Source: Gemmatimonadales bacterium (GTDB lineage: Bacteria > Gemmatimonadota > Gemmatimonadetes > Gemmatimonadales > GWC2-71-9). From it: a stretch of 64,000 nucleotides of DNA. Positions 18,301 to 27,384 of this stretch are shown piece by piece. A program made the translations under genes and the position numbers. Positions within the stretch are counted from its first letter, which is position 1. Each line of letters opens with the position of its first letter. Location of the stretch: assembly GCA_041390145.1 (NCBI GenBank), contig JAWKQM010000003.1, positions 1 through 64,000 of the forward strand, read 5' to 3'. The notes beneath the pieces are model-generated. The model had not been told where the DNA came from and did no database searches. It saw nothing but the letters and a program-made list of their open reading frames with translations.

Positions 18301-21300
18301 ACCGACAGCCTTCCCGACCTGGCGGCCCTGCCGCCCGGCGGCGAGGTGGCGGTCACCCTCTCCGCTCCCGAGGCGGGATGGCAGAACCAGACCACCTTTG
18401 TCCTGCCCTCCGGGTGGCGCACGCAGACGGACAGCGCCGCGCCGGTCTCGGCACCGGCCACCGCGCGGGTCGTGGAGGGGGGCGAGGCCCTGACCTGGAA
18501 GCTCCCCGAGGAGCCGACCGGACCGATGACTCTCGTGGTCCGCCCCGCGGGCGCCGTGGCGCCAAGCGCGCCGGCACGTTTGGAGCCGCTCCGCCCGCAG
18601 GAGGCGCGGCTCGCTGAGCAACAGAACGCGTTCCTGACCGGGCCAGGCGTGGAGATCTTCAGCCCGACCGACGGCTCGATTCTCAAGAGCGACCGCGCAT
18701 ACGTGGGCGTCCGGGGTGAGCCCGGTGCGCCGGTCACCCTCTTCGACGGCGACTCAGCCCTGGCGGAGGCCCGCCTCCGTCCCGATGGCGTGCAGGACTT
18801 CATCGCGGTGGAGCTCAAGCCCGGCCCGCATCGCCTGCGAGTGCGCATGATGAACTCCTGGTCGAAGGAGCGCTGGGACAGCAGCTCCGTCCATGTGACG
18901 GGAGCACCGGAGTCGTTCCATTCGGAGCAGCAGCGTGTGGCGCTCGTTGCCGACGGGCAGACGATCGCGACGGCCCGCGTCCGGGTGCTCGATGCCTGGG
19001 GCGTGCCGGTGGTGAACGGGCCGCAGGTCACTGTGGTCGCGGAAGGCGCCGAGGTGGTGAACCCCGACGCGGACGGTTCGTCGGTTGGCGTCCAGGTGGC
19101 GGCCGACGAAGCAGGCTGGCTGACCATTCTCCTCCGTCCCGGACATTCGGTGGGCGCGGGAAGCCTGCAGCTCTCCTACGCGGCCCTGCACGGGGAACTC
19201 CCGCTCGACGTCCTGCCAGCGGTCCAGCCGCTCCTGCTCACTGGCTCGGGCCTCATCGGTATCGGCGCCAGCTACGACGCCTATGGTGCCGTGACGGCCC
19301 GCGGACATCTGGACGACCGGACCTCGTTCCTGCTGAGTTACGACTCCCGGCGCCTCGATGCAGGGACCGACGCCTTTGCGCGCAGCGCCGACCCGCTGGC
19401 CGAGGCACAGTATCCCATCCTGGGCGACGCCAGCATCTACCGGACCTCCAGCGCCTCGACCTACCAGCTCTCCGCCCGCGTCGAACGCGGGTACGATTGG
19501 CTCGCATTCGGCGACATCGGCATCAACGGCGGACTCGGCTCGGAGTTGGGACTCAGTGACTACCGGCGCGCGCTGCCGGGCCTGGCCGCCCGCTACACGA
19601 CCGGGCCGGTGGTGTGGCAAGGCTTCGGCGCGGTGACGACGCAGCTGTTGCAGCAGACCCAGATCCGGGGAGCTGGCTCATCTGGCCCCTATACGTTCGG
19701 CAGCACGATCCGCTTCGGCACCGAACAGGTGACGGTGGAGACGCGGGAGCGCAACAACGCCGAGCATATCCTCAGCCGCGAAGTCCTCACGCGGTTTGTG
19801 GACTATGAAATCAACTATGAGTCGGGTTCGCTGCTCCTGAAGCGGCCGGTGCCCGCCGCCGACACCTACGGCAACCCGGTTTACCTCGTGGTCATCTACG
19901 AGGCCGAGTCCGGCGGTTCCAGCAGCGAAGTCTGGGGCCTGCGTGCCGCAGTCGACGGCACCAGGTGGATCCGGAACACGCCGCTCGATTCGGCGCGTGT
20001 GGGCGCCACCTGGGTGCACGAGAGCCCCGATGCCGGCGGCCACCAGCTGCTCGGCGCCGACCTGCACCTCGTCGCACGGCAGGGGTTGACGCTGGGCGGA
20101 GAGGTGTCGTTCTCCAACGGTCCCGATTCGAGCGGCACCGCCACGGCGTTGGCTGGTTCGTACGGATTCCTCGGCGGGGCGGGGCAATTGACGGCCAAGT
20201 GGCTCGGGGTGAGCCGCGAGTTCGGGAACCCGGCGAACCCGGCGCTCCAGGGTGGCACCAGCGCCATCAACCTTGGCGCACAGTACAAGCGGAGCGGGCG
20301 CGAGTTTCAGCTCGGGTACAATTGGCAGCGATTCGACGTGCAGGACCAGGAGCGCCAGGAGGCGAGGGCGAGCGTCCTCCAGCCGATCGGGTCCGAGGTG
20401 CAGGTGCTCGGGTCGCTGGCCAGCCATCGCTTCCTGGGCCCCAATCTGGACGACGATGTCTGGGGCGCCGAAGCCAAGGTCAGCTGGAAGCCGGAGGGTC
20501 GTCTCGGGATGTGGACCGAGGGACGCGTCGATCTGGGGGGCACCGGAGCGTCGCAGAGCCCCAGCTTCGTCGGCGTCGGGGCCTCCTACGACGTCACGAG
20601 TGGCGTCTCCCTCGAAGCCAGGCATCGGCGCGCCTTCTTCCCCGGCGACTCGGGCAGTTACAGCGTGACCGACCTCGGGGTCCGGACCCGCATCGGGACG
20701 GGGACCGAGGCCTATGGTTCGTACCAGTTGGCCGGCATCTCCGGCGCCGACAACGCCGCCCTCGTCGGCCTGCGGAATCGCCTCCAGGTCGGATCGAGCT
20801 GGACGCTCAACACGCTCTTCGAGCGGCGGATGGGGCTCAACGCGGCCGGCACCCTCGACCCGGTGCGGGCCGCGCCCTTCCTGCAGCAGGAGGAGAATTA
20901 CTGGTCGGTTGGCGCCGGGGCCGAGTACCTTCCACAGCTGGCGCCCTATCGCCTGAGCGCGCGCGCCGAGTTCAAGGATGGCGACATCAACAGCAACCGG
21001 TTGCTGTCCCTGGCGGGCGACGTGTCGCTGAATTCAGGGCTCGCCATTCTGACTCGGCAGAATGTGCTCAAGACCGAGCAGACGAACTCGGATACGACGA
21101 TCTTCGGCCACGCCTACGGGTCGCTGTGGGGCGTCGCGTTCCGGCCGACACGCAGCAACAAGCTAAACGTCCTGGCCAAGTTCCAGTGGATCAACGTCCT
21201 GAATCCCAACCGCGGCAGCGTGCTGGGCGGCTCTGGCGAAGAGGGGCGGACCATCGTTGCGGTGGAGGGGATCTACCAGCCCTCGGCCATCAGCGAAATC

Positions 21301-21681
21301 GCCGCCCGTTTCGCGAGCCGGCGGAGCAGCTCAAGCCTCGTCGCCTCCGACGGCACCAGCGTGGCGCTCGGTTCACTGGCCGACTTCGTAGGGTTGCGGG
21401 GCAGCCTCGTGGTCATGCCTCGGCTCGAGGCCCGGCTCGATGGGCGGCTCTTGATGGAGCGGACCAGCGGTGAATCGCGGTATCAGCTTTCGCCGCAACT
21501 CGCCTTCCTGCCCCAGCAGACGCTCGAGGTCGTGACGGGGTACCGGTTCGGCGACCTGCAGGACCCCGATTTCGCCACCGATGGCGGCGACGGGTGGTTT
21601 GTCACCTTCAGCGCCCGCGTGACCGAGCAGAGCATCGCCTCGGCCGCCGACTTCTGGCGCCAGCGTTTCGGGGGGAGGTAG
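15379..21681 (+). CDS. Giant DUF11-SdrD_B-OmpA-Ig-like outer-membrane barrel protein
   Basis: The 2100-aa protein begins with a signal peptide ending near residue 45. Residues ~45-560 hold several DUF11-type repeats (PTASPGDILSYTIAYQATGPDSASNVRI; GDAVQYQMTWRNASP; GETAPFTLVVGNRGVVDLSDI). An SdrD_B-like domain starts near 591 (GKVWVDANNNGIQDVGEGGMPGV). An OmpA peptidoglycan-binding domain spans ~740-847 (ILRGHTDAVGSVEHNRQLSEERAKAV; GRARNRRVELRI). Further beta modules follow, with an Ig-like region near 1187-1280 that resembles Big_1 of invasin/intimin. From ~1285 to the end the protein alternates aromatic and small residues as an outer-membrane barrel, including VDYEINYESGSLLLKRPVPA and VVIYEAES. 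It may anchor to peptidoglycan, cross the outer membrane and display or export partners (inference). Confidence 0.88.
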   Translation: MKFVNAAHTATGRSRLHPAQWAGWGLGVLALFVSVANLRAQALPAGTQISNVAQVSWQDENGLAFTAGSNMVVLTVGQVAGVDVEPPRASVSDPGATVWFAHTLQNIGNGTDSFTVAARSSAGWPLRVYQDANGNGALDAGEQPVVGPISLVAGATANLLLAVDVPAVATVRGTLDTLWLSGTSQFDAAVSDSVADQLQIRDVGIAVSLAKSVDRPTASPGDILSYTIAYQATGPDSASNVRIADQIPAGTVYLPGSLRLNGAPLTDAAGDDAGTFDALNNVAVFSLATVAGGSSGTVNFQVRVGQQAVTNTASATYQTVAGTDSVASNAVQTAVVAPEVSLVKSLIGPSTAGIGDAVQYQMTWRNASPTAVVSGAVVTDTIPTGLDYVSSLPAAVLSGRVLQWSLGDLAAGSTGQIQLTLAVAATVTDTQRVSNTAVLTSGNAPEQSSTASEVLLVGPASRELSLTKTADVVEVSLGETAPFTLVVGNRGVVDLSDIQIHDRLPEGTRYAKGTATGVDSVQSSGRDLTFFIAGPLAPGAEHSVHYAVAVVSASSTTLENTAFAVAGGVTRSANAVASLQVNRSWAMQDRAVIGKVWVDANNNGIQDVGEGGMPGVDVWTEDGDIATTDTDGRFSFRNMQPGTQHAFRPDLATVPPGYQLADSGVERLIVTRDATGWTTPRVDFRLVPNAARMAGVRLPIGWSLTAQSIATPVDTATTATRLQQRDSVAEHGYLDIPPVEVRNVEFASNKSVLSPAAIGMLDTLAPWFNANPELSVILRGHTDAVGSVEHNRQLSEERAKAVMQQLVAAGVDPSRLIPVAFGATSPVAGNQTAEGRARNRRVELRIVYATQIREVDDQIKVLSAEPPAESMMLEVGLQNSYGMPLSDLSVTFPVPLDSAELLINDSVVGRAAGATVALPAIPAHAAFALRGWSRRPDAAASAELSLNGSALSRLEVALADSVVRVTGVTAPAVTTDSLPDLAALPPGGEVAVTLSAPEAGWQNQTTFVLPSGWRTQTDSAAPVSAPATARVVEGGEALTWKLPEEPTGPMTLVVRPAGAVAPSAPARLEPLRPQEARLAEQQNAFLTGPGVEIFSPTDGSILKSDRAYVGVRGEPGAPVTLFDGDSALAEARLRPDGVQDFIAVELKPGPHRLRVRMMNSWSKERWDSSSVHVTGAPESFHSEQQRVALVADGQTIATARVRVLDAWGVPVVNGPQVTVVAEGAEVVNPDADGSSVGVQVAADEAGWLTILLRPGHSVGAGSLQLSYAALHGELPLDVLPAVQPLLLTGSGLIGIGASYDAYGAVTARGHLDDRTSFLLSYDSRRLDAGTDAFARSADPLAEAQYPILGDASIYRTSSASTYQLSARVERGYDWLAFGDIGINGGLGSELGLSDYRRALPGLAARYTTGPVVWQGFGAVTTQLLQQTQIRGAGSSGPYTFGSTIRFGTEQVTVETRERNNAEHILSREVLTRFVDYEINYESGSLLLKRPVPAADTYGNPVYLVVIYEAESGGSSSEVWGLRAAVDGTRWIRNTPLDSARVGATWVHESPDAGGHQLLGADLHLVARQGLTLGGEVSFSNGPDSSGTATALAGSYGFLGGAGQLTAKWLGVSREFGNPANPALQGGTSAINLGAQYKRSGREFQLGYNWQRFDVQDQERQEARASVLQPIGSEVQVLGSLASHRFLGPNLDDDVWGAEAKVSWKPEGRLGMWTEGRVDLGGTGASQSPSFVGVGASYDVTSGVSLEARHRRAFFPGDSGSYSVTDLGVRTRIGTGTEAYGSYQLAGISGADNAALVGLRNRLQVGSSWTLNTLFERRMGLNAAGTLDPVRAAPFLQQEENYWSVGAGAEYLPQLAPYRLSARAEFKDGDINSNRLLSLAGDVSLNSGLAILTRQNVLKTEQTNSDTTIFGHAYGSLWGVAFRPTRSNKLNVLAKFQWINVLNPNRGSVLGGSGEEGRTIVAVEGIYQPSAISEIAARFASRRSSSSLVASDGTSVALGSLADFVGLRGSLVVMPRLEARLDGRLLMERTSGESRYQLSPQLAFLPQQTLEVVTGYRFGDLQDPDFATDGGDGWFVTFSARVTEQSIASAADFWRQRFGGR

Positions 21682-21687
21682 GTGTTC

Positions 21688-24600
21688 ATGCATCGCATCC
21701 GCCTCTCGACGCCTCGCCGGGCGGCCCCACGGGTGTGGGCGTGGCTCGCGCGCACGATACTGGCGACCGTGGTGCTTGCCTCCCTGCCCGCAACGGCCGC
21801 GCATGCCCAGCTGCAGATCTACGGCACCAACGCGAACGGCATCTACCGGATCAACAGCGCCACAGGGGCGGGCGTCCAGGTGTACACCGGCACCCCATTC
21901 TCGGGAGGGTATGCCGCCGGCGCTGCCCAGCGCCCGAGCGACGGCGTGCTCTTCTTCGTGGTGGGCAGCGGGGGCAACGACGCCCTCTACCGCTGGGACC
22001 CGGCCACCCCGGCCACGGCGCCGGTATTCGTCGGCAACACCGGGGTCCCGTACATGCCCCGGCTTGGCTTCAGCACGTCGGGCAGCCTGTACGGCGTGGA
22101 CATGGGGACGAACAGCATCTACCTGCTGAACCAGTCCACCGGTGCGGGCACCGCGACGGGTGCGGGGCTGACCGGTGGACCGGCCGGCAATACCGGTGGC
22201 GACCTCGCCTTCCACCCCAGCAACGGCTACATGTACATCCCGACGGGCACCGGCAACCCCTACACCCTCTACCGGGTGCCGGTAACGGGTGGGGCGCTCG
22301 CCAGTGTCGGCACCTTCACGGGCATGCCGTGCGACCCATCCGGTGCGGCGTTCGACGCCGCGGGCACGCTGTACGTGCAGTGCTCCACTTCCAATAACCT
22401 GTACACGGTGCCGCTCACCGGCGGGGCCGCGACATTGGTGGGGACGGGGCCCGCGGCCCTCCAGGACCTCGCGTCGGTGCCGGCGCCGCCTCCCACCGTT
22501 GCGATGAGTTTTTCGCCCGGCACACTGGGCGCCCCGGGTGCGACCTCCGTCCTCACCATTACGCTCACCAATCCCGCCTCCGTGCAACAGCGCGGGGCCG
22601 CCTTCACGCTCGGCTACCCCGCCAACCTGGTGAACGCCCCGACCCCTGCCGGGGCCACGACCTGTGGCGGCACCGTCACCGCTGCGGCGGGCGGCGGAAG
22701 TGCGACGCTCTCCGGCGGGACGATTCCCGCTGGTGGAAGTTGCACGGTCACGGTGACCGTGACGACGACCACGGCTGGCAGCTACGTCGTCACCCTTCCC
22801 GCCGGTGGCCTGCTCACGATCATCGGGGCCAACCTCTCATCGGCCTCCGCGACCCTCACGGTCGGCGCGTCGATCTCAGGCAGGGTGTTCGAGGACGCGA
22901 ACTACGGAGGCGGCGCAGGCCGCAGCCTCGCGGCGTCGGGTGGCGTGGGGCTGGCTGGAGCGCGGGTGGAGCTCTACAACGGGGCGGGGGCGTACGTGGG
23001 CTTCACCACCACCGACGGTACCGGCGCATACAGCTGGCCGAGCCTGGTGGCCGGGAACTACACGGTCCGGGTGGTGAATCTCACGGTACCGTCCTCGCGC
23101 AGCGGCTATGTGGCCAGCCTGATCCCGGTCCAGACCTACCGCACCACCGCTGCGAGCGGCTCCGCGGTGGCGGTGACCGATCGCGTCGGCGGGCAGGACC
23201 CGGACGCCGTGGACGCCGGCAATGGTGGCGCCGGGACGACGATGAACATCGCCACAGGCGTGTTCACCGCCGGGATCACCGGGCGGGCGCAGTCGATTGC
23301 GCCGGTCACGATCAGCGGCGCCGGCAACATCGCCAGCGTGGACTTCGGATTCAGCTTCGACGTGGTGGTCAATCGGAACACCGCCGGGCAGGGGAGCCTC
23401 CGGCAGGTGATCACGAACGCCAATGCCCTCTCCAACACCGGCCTGGCGCAGGCGGGGCGGCCTGCCGGCACCGAGAACGCCATTTTCATGCTCGCTAATG
23501 GGACTGCGTTCCCCGGGACGAACATCGGGTACGCGAACCAGTTCGCCGGCGGCGTGGCCACCGTCAACCTGACCAGCGCCCTGCCGAGCATCACTTCGGC
23601 GCTGGTCCTCGACGCGCAGACCCAGCCGGGCTGGTCGGGGGTGCCGATCGTTGAACTGAACGGCAGCGGTGCCGGCAGCGGAAGCGACGGGTTGACCATC
23701 ACCTCGGCCAACAATGTGGTGCGCGGTTTCGTGATCAACCGGTTCAGCGATCAGGGCCTCGTGCTCAGCGGTACCGGCGCCACCGGCAACCTGGTGGCTG
23801 GCAACCACATCGGGGTAAACGCATCTGGGAGCGCCACGGCAGCCAACGGCGGCTACGGAATCCAGATCCTGGGCGGCGCCAGCAATAACACGATTGGCGG
23901 CACGACCGCCACGACGCGCAACGTGATCTCCGGCAATGCCTCAGGAGGCGTCTGGCTGCGTGACGCGGCGAGCACCGGCAATGTTATTCTCGGCAACTAC
24001 ATCGGCCTTGATGCCGGCGGCACGGGCGCGCTGGGCAACGCCGGGGCCGGTGTTATGGTCAGCAACAGCGCGCGCGACAACACGATTGGTGGCACGGGTG
24101 TGGGAGACGGCAATCGGATCTGGTACAACCAGGGGGACGGCGTCGTGGCGACGTCGAACAACACGGATCGGATCGCCATCCTCGGGAACTCAATCTCGCT
24201 CAACATCGGCCTCGGCATCGACCTGAGCAACAACGGGGTGACAACCAACGACGGCAACAAGCGCAACAACCGCACGAACGACGGCATGGACTATCCGGTT
24301 TTTACCTCGGCGTCGGTGAGCGGCGCCCTGCTGACGGTCGCGGGATATGTCGGCAGCGCGCCTGGGCAGTCCGCGTTCGGCGGCGCGCGGGTGGAGGTGT
24401 TCAAGTCGGACAACGATCCCACCGGCTACGGCGAGGGTCCGGTCTACCTTGGTTTCCTTACCGCCGATGCGAACGGCAACTTCAGCGGCTCTCTCTCCCT
24501 GGGAGGTGTGGGCGGCGGCGACCGAGTCACCGGCACCGCCACCGACGCCAACAACAACACCTCGGAGTTCGGCCCGAATTTCCTGGTAAACTCGCCTCCG

Positions 24601-24981
24601 CCGGTGCTCACACTGACGAACACCGTCTTCCCGAGCGGCGCCCAGCAGCCCGGCACCGACCTGGTGTACACCCTCACCTTTGCCAATACCGGGGGTGCTG
24701 CTGCCACGGGGGTGGTGCTCGTTGATTCGCTGACGCCCCGGGTTGATTTCAAGGTGGGCTCGGTCACGTCCAACCTCGGCACCACTGGCCTCACGGTCAC
24801 GGTGACGTACTCGAACAACAACGGCGCCACCTTCGCCTACACGCCGGTGAGCGGCGGCGGCGGGGCGCCGGCTGGGTACGACCGCAATGTGACCAATGTA
24901 CGCTGGGCATTCACAGGAAGTTTGAGCGCCACGCCGCCCAACCACGCTGGGAGCGTGGGGCTTGCGGGGCGCATCCGCTAG
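21688..24981 (+). CDS. Exported propeller / SdrD_B / beta-helix / DUF11 surface protein
   Basis: The 1097-aa protein has a signal peptide (TILATVVLASLPATAAHAQ). An NHL-like propeller part comes next (IYGTNANGIYRINSATGAGV ... LYTVPLTGGAATLVGTG). Then come a DUF7933-like unit (FSPGTLGAPGATSVLTITLTNP), an SdrD_B domain (SISGRVFEDANYGGGAGRSL ... GVGLAGARVELY), right-handed parallel beta-helix repeats (NTIGGTTATTRNVISGNASGG; NVILGNYIGLDAGGTGALGN; DNTIGGTGVGDGNRI) and a final DUF11 unit. The ATG at 21688 is preferred over GTG at 21682: GGGGGAGG lies nine bases upstream of the ATG. It begins seven bases after the barrel gene and probably depends on it. It looks like an adhesin or cell-surface fibre. 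Confidence 0.86.
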   Translation: MHRIRLSTPRRAAPRVWAWLARTILATVVLASLPATAAHAQLQIYGTNANGIYRINSATGAGVQVYTGTPFSGGYAAGAAQRPSDGVLFFVVGSGGNDALYRWDPATPATAPVFVGNTGVPYMPRLGFSTSGSLYGVDMGTNSIYLLNQSTGAGTATGAGLTGGPAGNTGGDLAFHPSNGYMYIPTGTGNPYTLYRVPVTGGALASVGTFTGMPCDPSGAAFDAAGTLYVQCSTSNNLYTVPLTGGAATLVGTGPAALQDLASVPAPPPTVAMSFSPGTLGAPGATSVLTITLTNPASVQQRGAAFTLGYPANLVNAPTPAGATTCGGTVTAAAGGGSATLSGGTIPAGGSCTVTVTVTTTTAGSYVVTLPAGGLLTIIGANLSSASATLTVGASISGRVFEDANYGGGAGRSLAASGGVGLAGARVELYNGAGAYVGFTTTDGTGAYSWPSLVAGNYTVRVVNLTVPSSRSGYVASLIPVQTYRTTAASGSAVAVTDRVGGQDPDAVDAGNGGAGTTMNIATGVFTAGITGRAQSIAPVTISGAGNIASVDFGFSFDVVVNRNTAGQGSLRQVITNANALSNTGLAQAGRPAGTENAIFMLANGTAFPGTNIGYANQFAGGVATVNLTSALPSITSALVLDAQTQPGWSGVPIVELNGSGAGSGSDGLTITSANNVVRGFVINRFSDQGLVLSGTGATGNLVAGNHIGVNASGSATAANGGYGIQILGGASNNTIGGTTATTRNVISGNASGGVWLRDAASTGNVILGNYIGLDAGGTGALGNAGAGVMVSNSARDNTIGGTGVGDGNRIWYNQGDGVVATSNNTDRIAILGNSISLNIGLGIDLSNNGVTTNDGNKRNNRTNDGMDYPVFTSASVSGALLTVAGYVGSAPGQSAFGGARVEVFKSDNDPTGYGEGPVYLGFLTADANGNFSGSLSLGGVGGGDRVTGTATDANNNTSEFGPNFLVNSPPPVLTLTNTVFPSGAQQPGTDLVYTLTFANTGGAAATGVVLVDSLTPRVDFKVGSVTSNLGTTGLTVTVTYSNNNGATFAYTPVSGGGGAPAGYDRNVTNVRWAFTGSLSATPPNHAGSVGLAGRIR

Positions 24982-25005
24982 CGCCCTCTCCGGCGCTAGA
25001 GGGCG
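24982..25005. terminator. Hairpin between convergent genes
   Basis: CGCCCTCT (24982-24989) and AGAGGGCG (24998-25005) form a perfect 8-bp stem with an 8-base loop. It covers the 14-base gap between the surface-protein stop and the hydrolase stop and enters the end of the latter. There is no T run, so it may be a bidirectional stop that needs other factors. Confidence 0.5.
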
Positions 25006-25979
25006 AACACCATCCCCTCGCGCGCAATCGTGAACCCCCGCCGCACAATTTCCGTCTGTTGAGCCCCACCCTCGTCGAGGGCGGGGTTGGAGTTGTTGAG
25101 GTGGGTCAGCACGATCTGCGTTTCACCCTGGTCTGCCACCGCCTGCAGCGCGTCCATCGTCTGTGTCATCAGCGGATGCGGCACCTCCTCCACCGTCCGC
25201 CCAGGCAGTTCATCCATCGACCAGAACGAGCCATCCAGCAGCGCCACATTTACGCCCGCCACCGCCTCGGCGATGCTCCGTTTCCAGAGTGACCACGAGT
25301 TGATATCGGGAATGAAGAGGAGCGTCGCGTCTGGCCCGCGGAACAGGAACCCGACCGTGTCCGCCTGTTCGTCCCGGTGCGGAACCTTCCAGAGCTGGAC
25401 TTCGAGGAGCGGATCGATGCGATGCCATCGGTCGAGCGACAGGGGCCGCAGGTCGATGCGACCCTGCTCGACCAGGAATCGCCAGGGATAGTTGCCGGCC
25501 AGGAAGTCGGCCATGGCCTGCGTGCAGTAGACCGGCGTCTTCTGCATTCCCATCCCCTCGTTGCCCAGCACGGCAAGGCCGGCGTAGTGGCCGATGTGGG
25601 CATGGGTGAGGAAGATGCCGTCGAATGGGCGGCGTGCGGCAGCCCGTTGACGAAACGCCGGCTCGGTGATCAGGTCGATCTGCCGAGTGATGTCGGGAGT
25701 CGCGTCCACCAGGTAGAACCGCTCTGCCTCCGGCTCCACCAGGGCGAGGGACGAGACGAATCGTCCATGACCTGCCGCCTGGAGGGCGCGTCCCTCGTTG
25801 CAGCGGTCGGTATAGCAGCCGACCTGGGGGAAGCCGGCGTCCTGCACCGAGCCAAGGACGAGGGCGTACAGGTCTGCGCCGGCGGGCCGGGAGATTGGTG
25901 GCCAGCCCGACGTCAGCCAGGACCGTGGCACCATTCCACTGGCGGCGAGGGCGGAGAGGAAGTGACGTCGGTTCATCAT
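24996..25979 (-). CDS. PqqB-like MBL-fold metallo-hydrolase with Tat signal
   Basis: The 327-aa protein starts with a twin-arginine signal (NRRHFLSALAAS) and then carries a metallo-beta-lactamase fold of the PqqB type: LVLGSVQDAGFPQVGCYTDRC, FLTHAHIGHYAGLAVLG (metal-binding HxHxGH-like motif), DATLLFIPDINSW, NVALLDGSFW and VLTHLNNSNP. PqqB takes part in pyrroloquinoline quinone synthesis, but no pqqA, C, D or E is here. It is more likely an exported hydrolase of the same fold. Two ATG codons (25979, 25976) are possible starts. It is divergent from the NHL-propeller/TPR gene, with 144 bp between them. Confidence 0.83.
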   Translation of the reverse strand: MMNRRHFLSALAASGMVPRSWLTSGWPPISRPAGADLYALVLGSVQDAGFPQVGCYTDRCNEGRALQAAGHGRFVSSLALVEPEAERFYLVDATPDITRQIDLITEPAFRQRAAARRPFDGIFLTHAHIGHYAGLAVLGNEGMGMQKTPVYCTQAMADFLAGNYPWRFLVEQGRIDLRPLSLDRWHRIDPLLEVQLWKVPHRDEQADTVGFLFRGPDATLLFIPDINSWSLWKRSIAEAVAGVNVALLDGSFWSMDELPGRTVEEVPHPLMTQTMDALQAVADQGETQIVLTHLNNSNPALDEGGAQQTEIVRRGFTIAREGMVFAL

Positions 25980-26123
25980 GGAATGCGCTGCCCCCTCGTG
26001 GCCTGATCGCCTGATGCACCATCCAAGATGGAGCGTGGAGAGTGTCGACGCCACCCGCCACGCTGTAGCCGGAACCGATGGCCGCATGGCTCCGTAGGGA
26101 AGCAATCACCAAGGAGAGTATTG

Positions 26124-27371
26124 ATGATGCTGTGGAACCGGAGCGCCCGGACCGTTGTGCTGTGCCTCCTGGCGGGCACCCCCCTCCAGGCGCAGCGCGC
26201 CATCCCGCCCGACACCCTGTTCACGGTGTTCGACGGCGACACCATTCCCGACATGGGGGCGGTCGGCGGCGTCGCCGTCGACAAGCTGGGTTACGTCTAT
26301 GTGGCGGACTTCCGCAACCAGCTTTGGCGCTACACGCCCGGGGGCTCGGTCGAGCGGTATGCGGACGGGTTCTACGGCTCGTCCGGGAACGCCGTCGGTC
26401 CGCGGGGCGAGGTCTACCAGTCCAGCTTCCACGGGAACTACATCACGCGGGTCAACCGCGACGGCAGCACGGAGCTGTGGGCCGACCGGGGGCTCGACGG
26501 CCCCGTGGGGATCGCGGTGGGGGAGGGCGGGGAACTCTACGTCGTCAATTGCCGCGGTGGCTTCGTTTCCGTGGTGCGACCCGACCACGAAGTCACGCGC
26601 CTGGTCGACGGGCCGCTCTTTGCATGCCCGAACGGGATTACACGGGACGACCAGGGCGATTTCTTCGTGGTGAACTTCTCGAATACGACGATCGTGCGGG
26701 TTACCCCCGGGGGCATGGCCAGCGTCTTCGCCGACGTGCCGGGCGCTGGGGGCAACGGCCACATCGTGTATGCCCGCGGCGGGTTCTATGTCACCAAGCT
26801 CCGCGGCCACCAGGTATTTCGCGTGGAGCGGGACGGGACCGTCTCGGTCGTGGCGGGAACCGGGGTGCAAGGGCAGTCCGACGGGCCTGCCACGACGGCG
26901 TTGATGAGTCAGCCGAATGGAATCGCCGTGTCGCCCTCCGGGCAGGAGTTGTGGGTGAACGAGCTGGTGTCGGGCGGCGGCGTCACGGGCGGCGCCGCCC
27001 GGTCGGTGCTGCGGCGAATCCGGCTGGTGTCGATGACCGACGTGCTGTCGACGACCACCGCGGGGGACGGGAGCGTGGAAGCCGCCTACCTGGCCTATCG
27101 GACGGCGCGGCCCAACGAGGAGACCTCGGCGAGCGCCATTGCGGTTGGGTACCAGTTCCTGCAGACGGGGCGAATCCAGGACGCCCTCGCGGTGTTTCGC
27201 CTGAACGCCACGGACTTCCCTGACGACCCCACGAGCCAGTACCAGCTTGGCGAGGCGTACCGGTTTACCGGCCAGCCGGAGCAGGCTGCGGCTCAGTACA
27301 GGACCACCCTGCGACTCGATCCGAACTATCCGCAGGCGGCCGCCCGACTGAAGGCGGTCGGCGGGGAGTGA
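26124..27371 (+). CDS. Exported NHL-type beta-propeller protein with C-terminal TPR
   Basis: The 415-aa protein has a signal peptide (VVLCLLAGTPLQAQ). Six-bladed propeller repeats follow (GVAVDKLGYVYVADFRNQLWRY; GIAVGEGGELYVVNCRGG; GITRDDQGDFFVVNFSNTTIVRV; GIAVSPSGQELWVNE), then a C-terminal TPR segment (AIAVGYQFLQTGRIQDALAVFRLN; YQLGEAYRFTGQPEQAAAQYRTTLRLDPNYPQA). AAGGAGAG lies seven bases before the first of two ATG codons. The likely role is periplasmic binding or a lactonase-like activity; catalytic metal ligands were not identified. Confidence 0.82.
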   Translation: MMLWNRSARTVVLCLLAGTPLQAQRAIPPDTLFTVFDGDTIPDMGAVGGVAVDKLGYVYVADFRNQLWRYTPGGSVERYADGFYGSSGNAVGPRGEVYQSSFHGNYITRVNRDGSTELWADRGLDGPVGIAVGEGGELYVVNCRGGFVSVVRPDHEVTRLVDGPLFACPNGITRDDQGDFFVVNFSNTTIVRVTPGGMASVFADVPGAGGNGHIVYARGGFYVTKLRGHQVFRVERDGTVSVVAGTGVQGQSDGPATTALMSQPNGIAVSPSGQELWVNELVSGGGVTGGAARSVLRRIRLVSMTDVLSTTTAGDGSVEAAYLAYRTARPNEETSASAIAVGYQFLQTGRIQDALAVFRLNATDFPDDPTSQYQLGEAYRFTGQPEQAAAQYRTTLRLDPNYPQAAARLKAVGGE

Positions 27372-27384
27372 CGGAATCGAGGCG

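Noticed and set aside
14833..18621. Minus-strand open frame of 1262 codons opposite the surface cluster
   Set aside because: It is antisense to clearly coding DUF11 and OmpA sequence and has a biased Arg/Gly/His composition with no domain. It is a by-product of GC-rich codon use.
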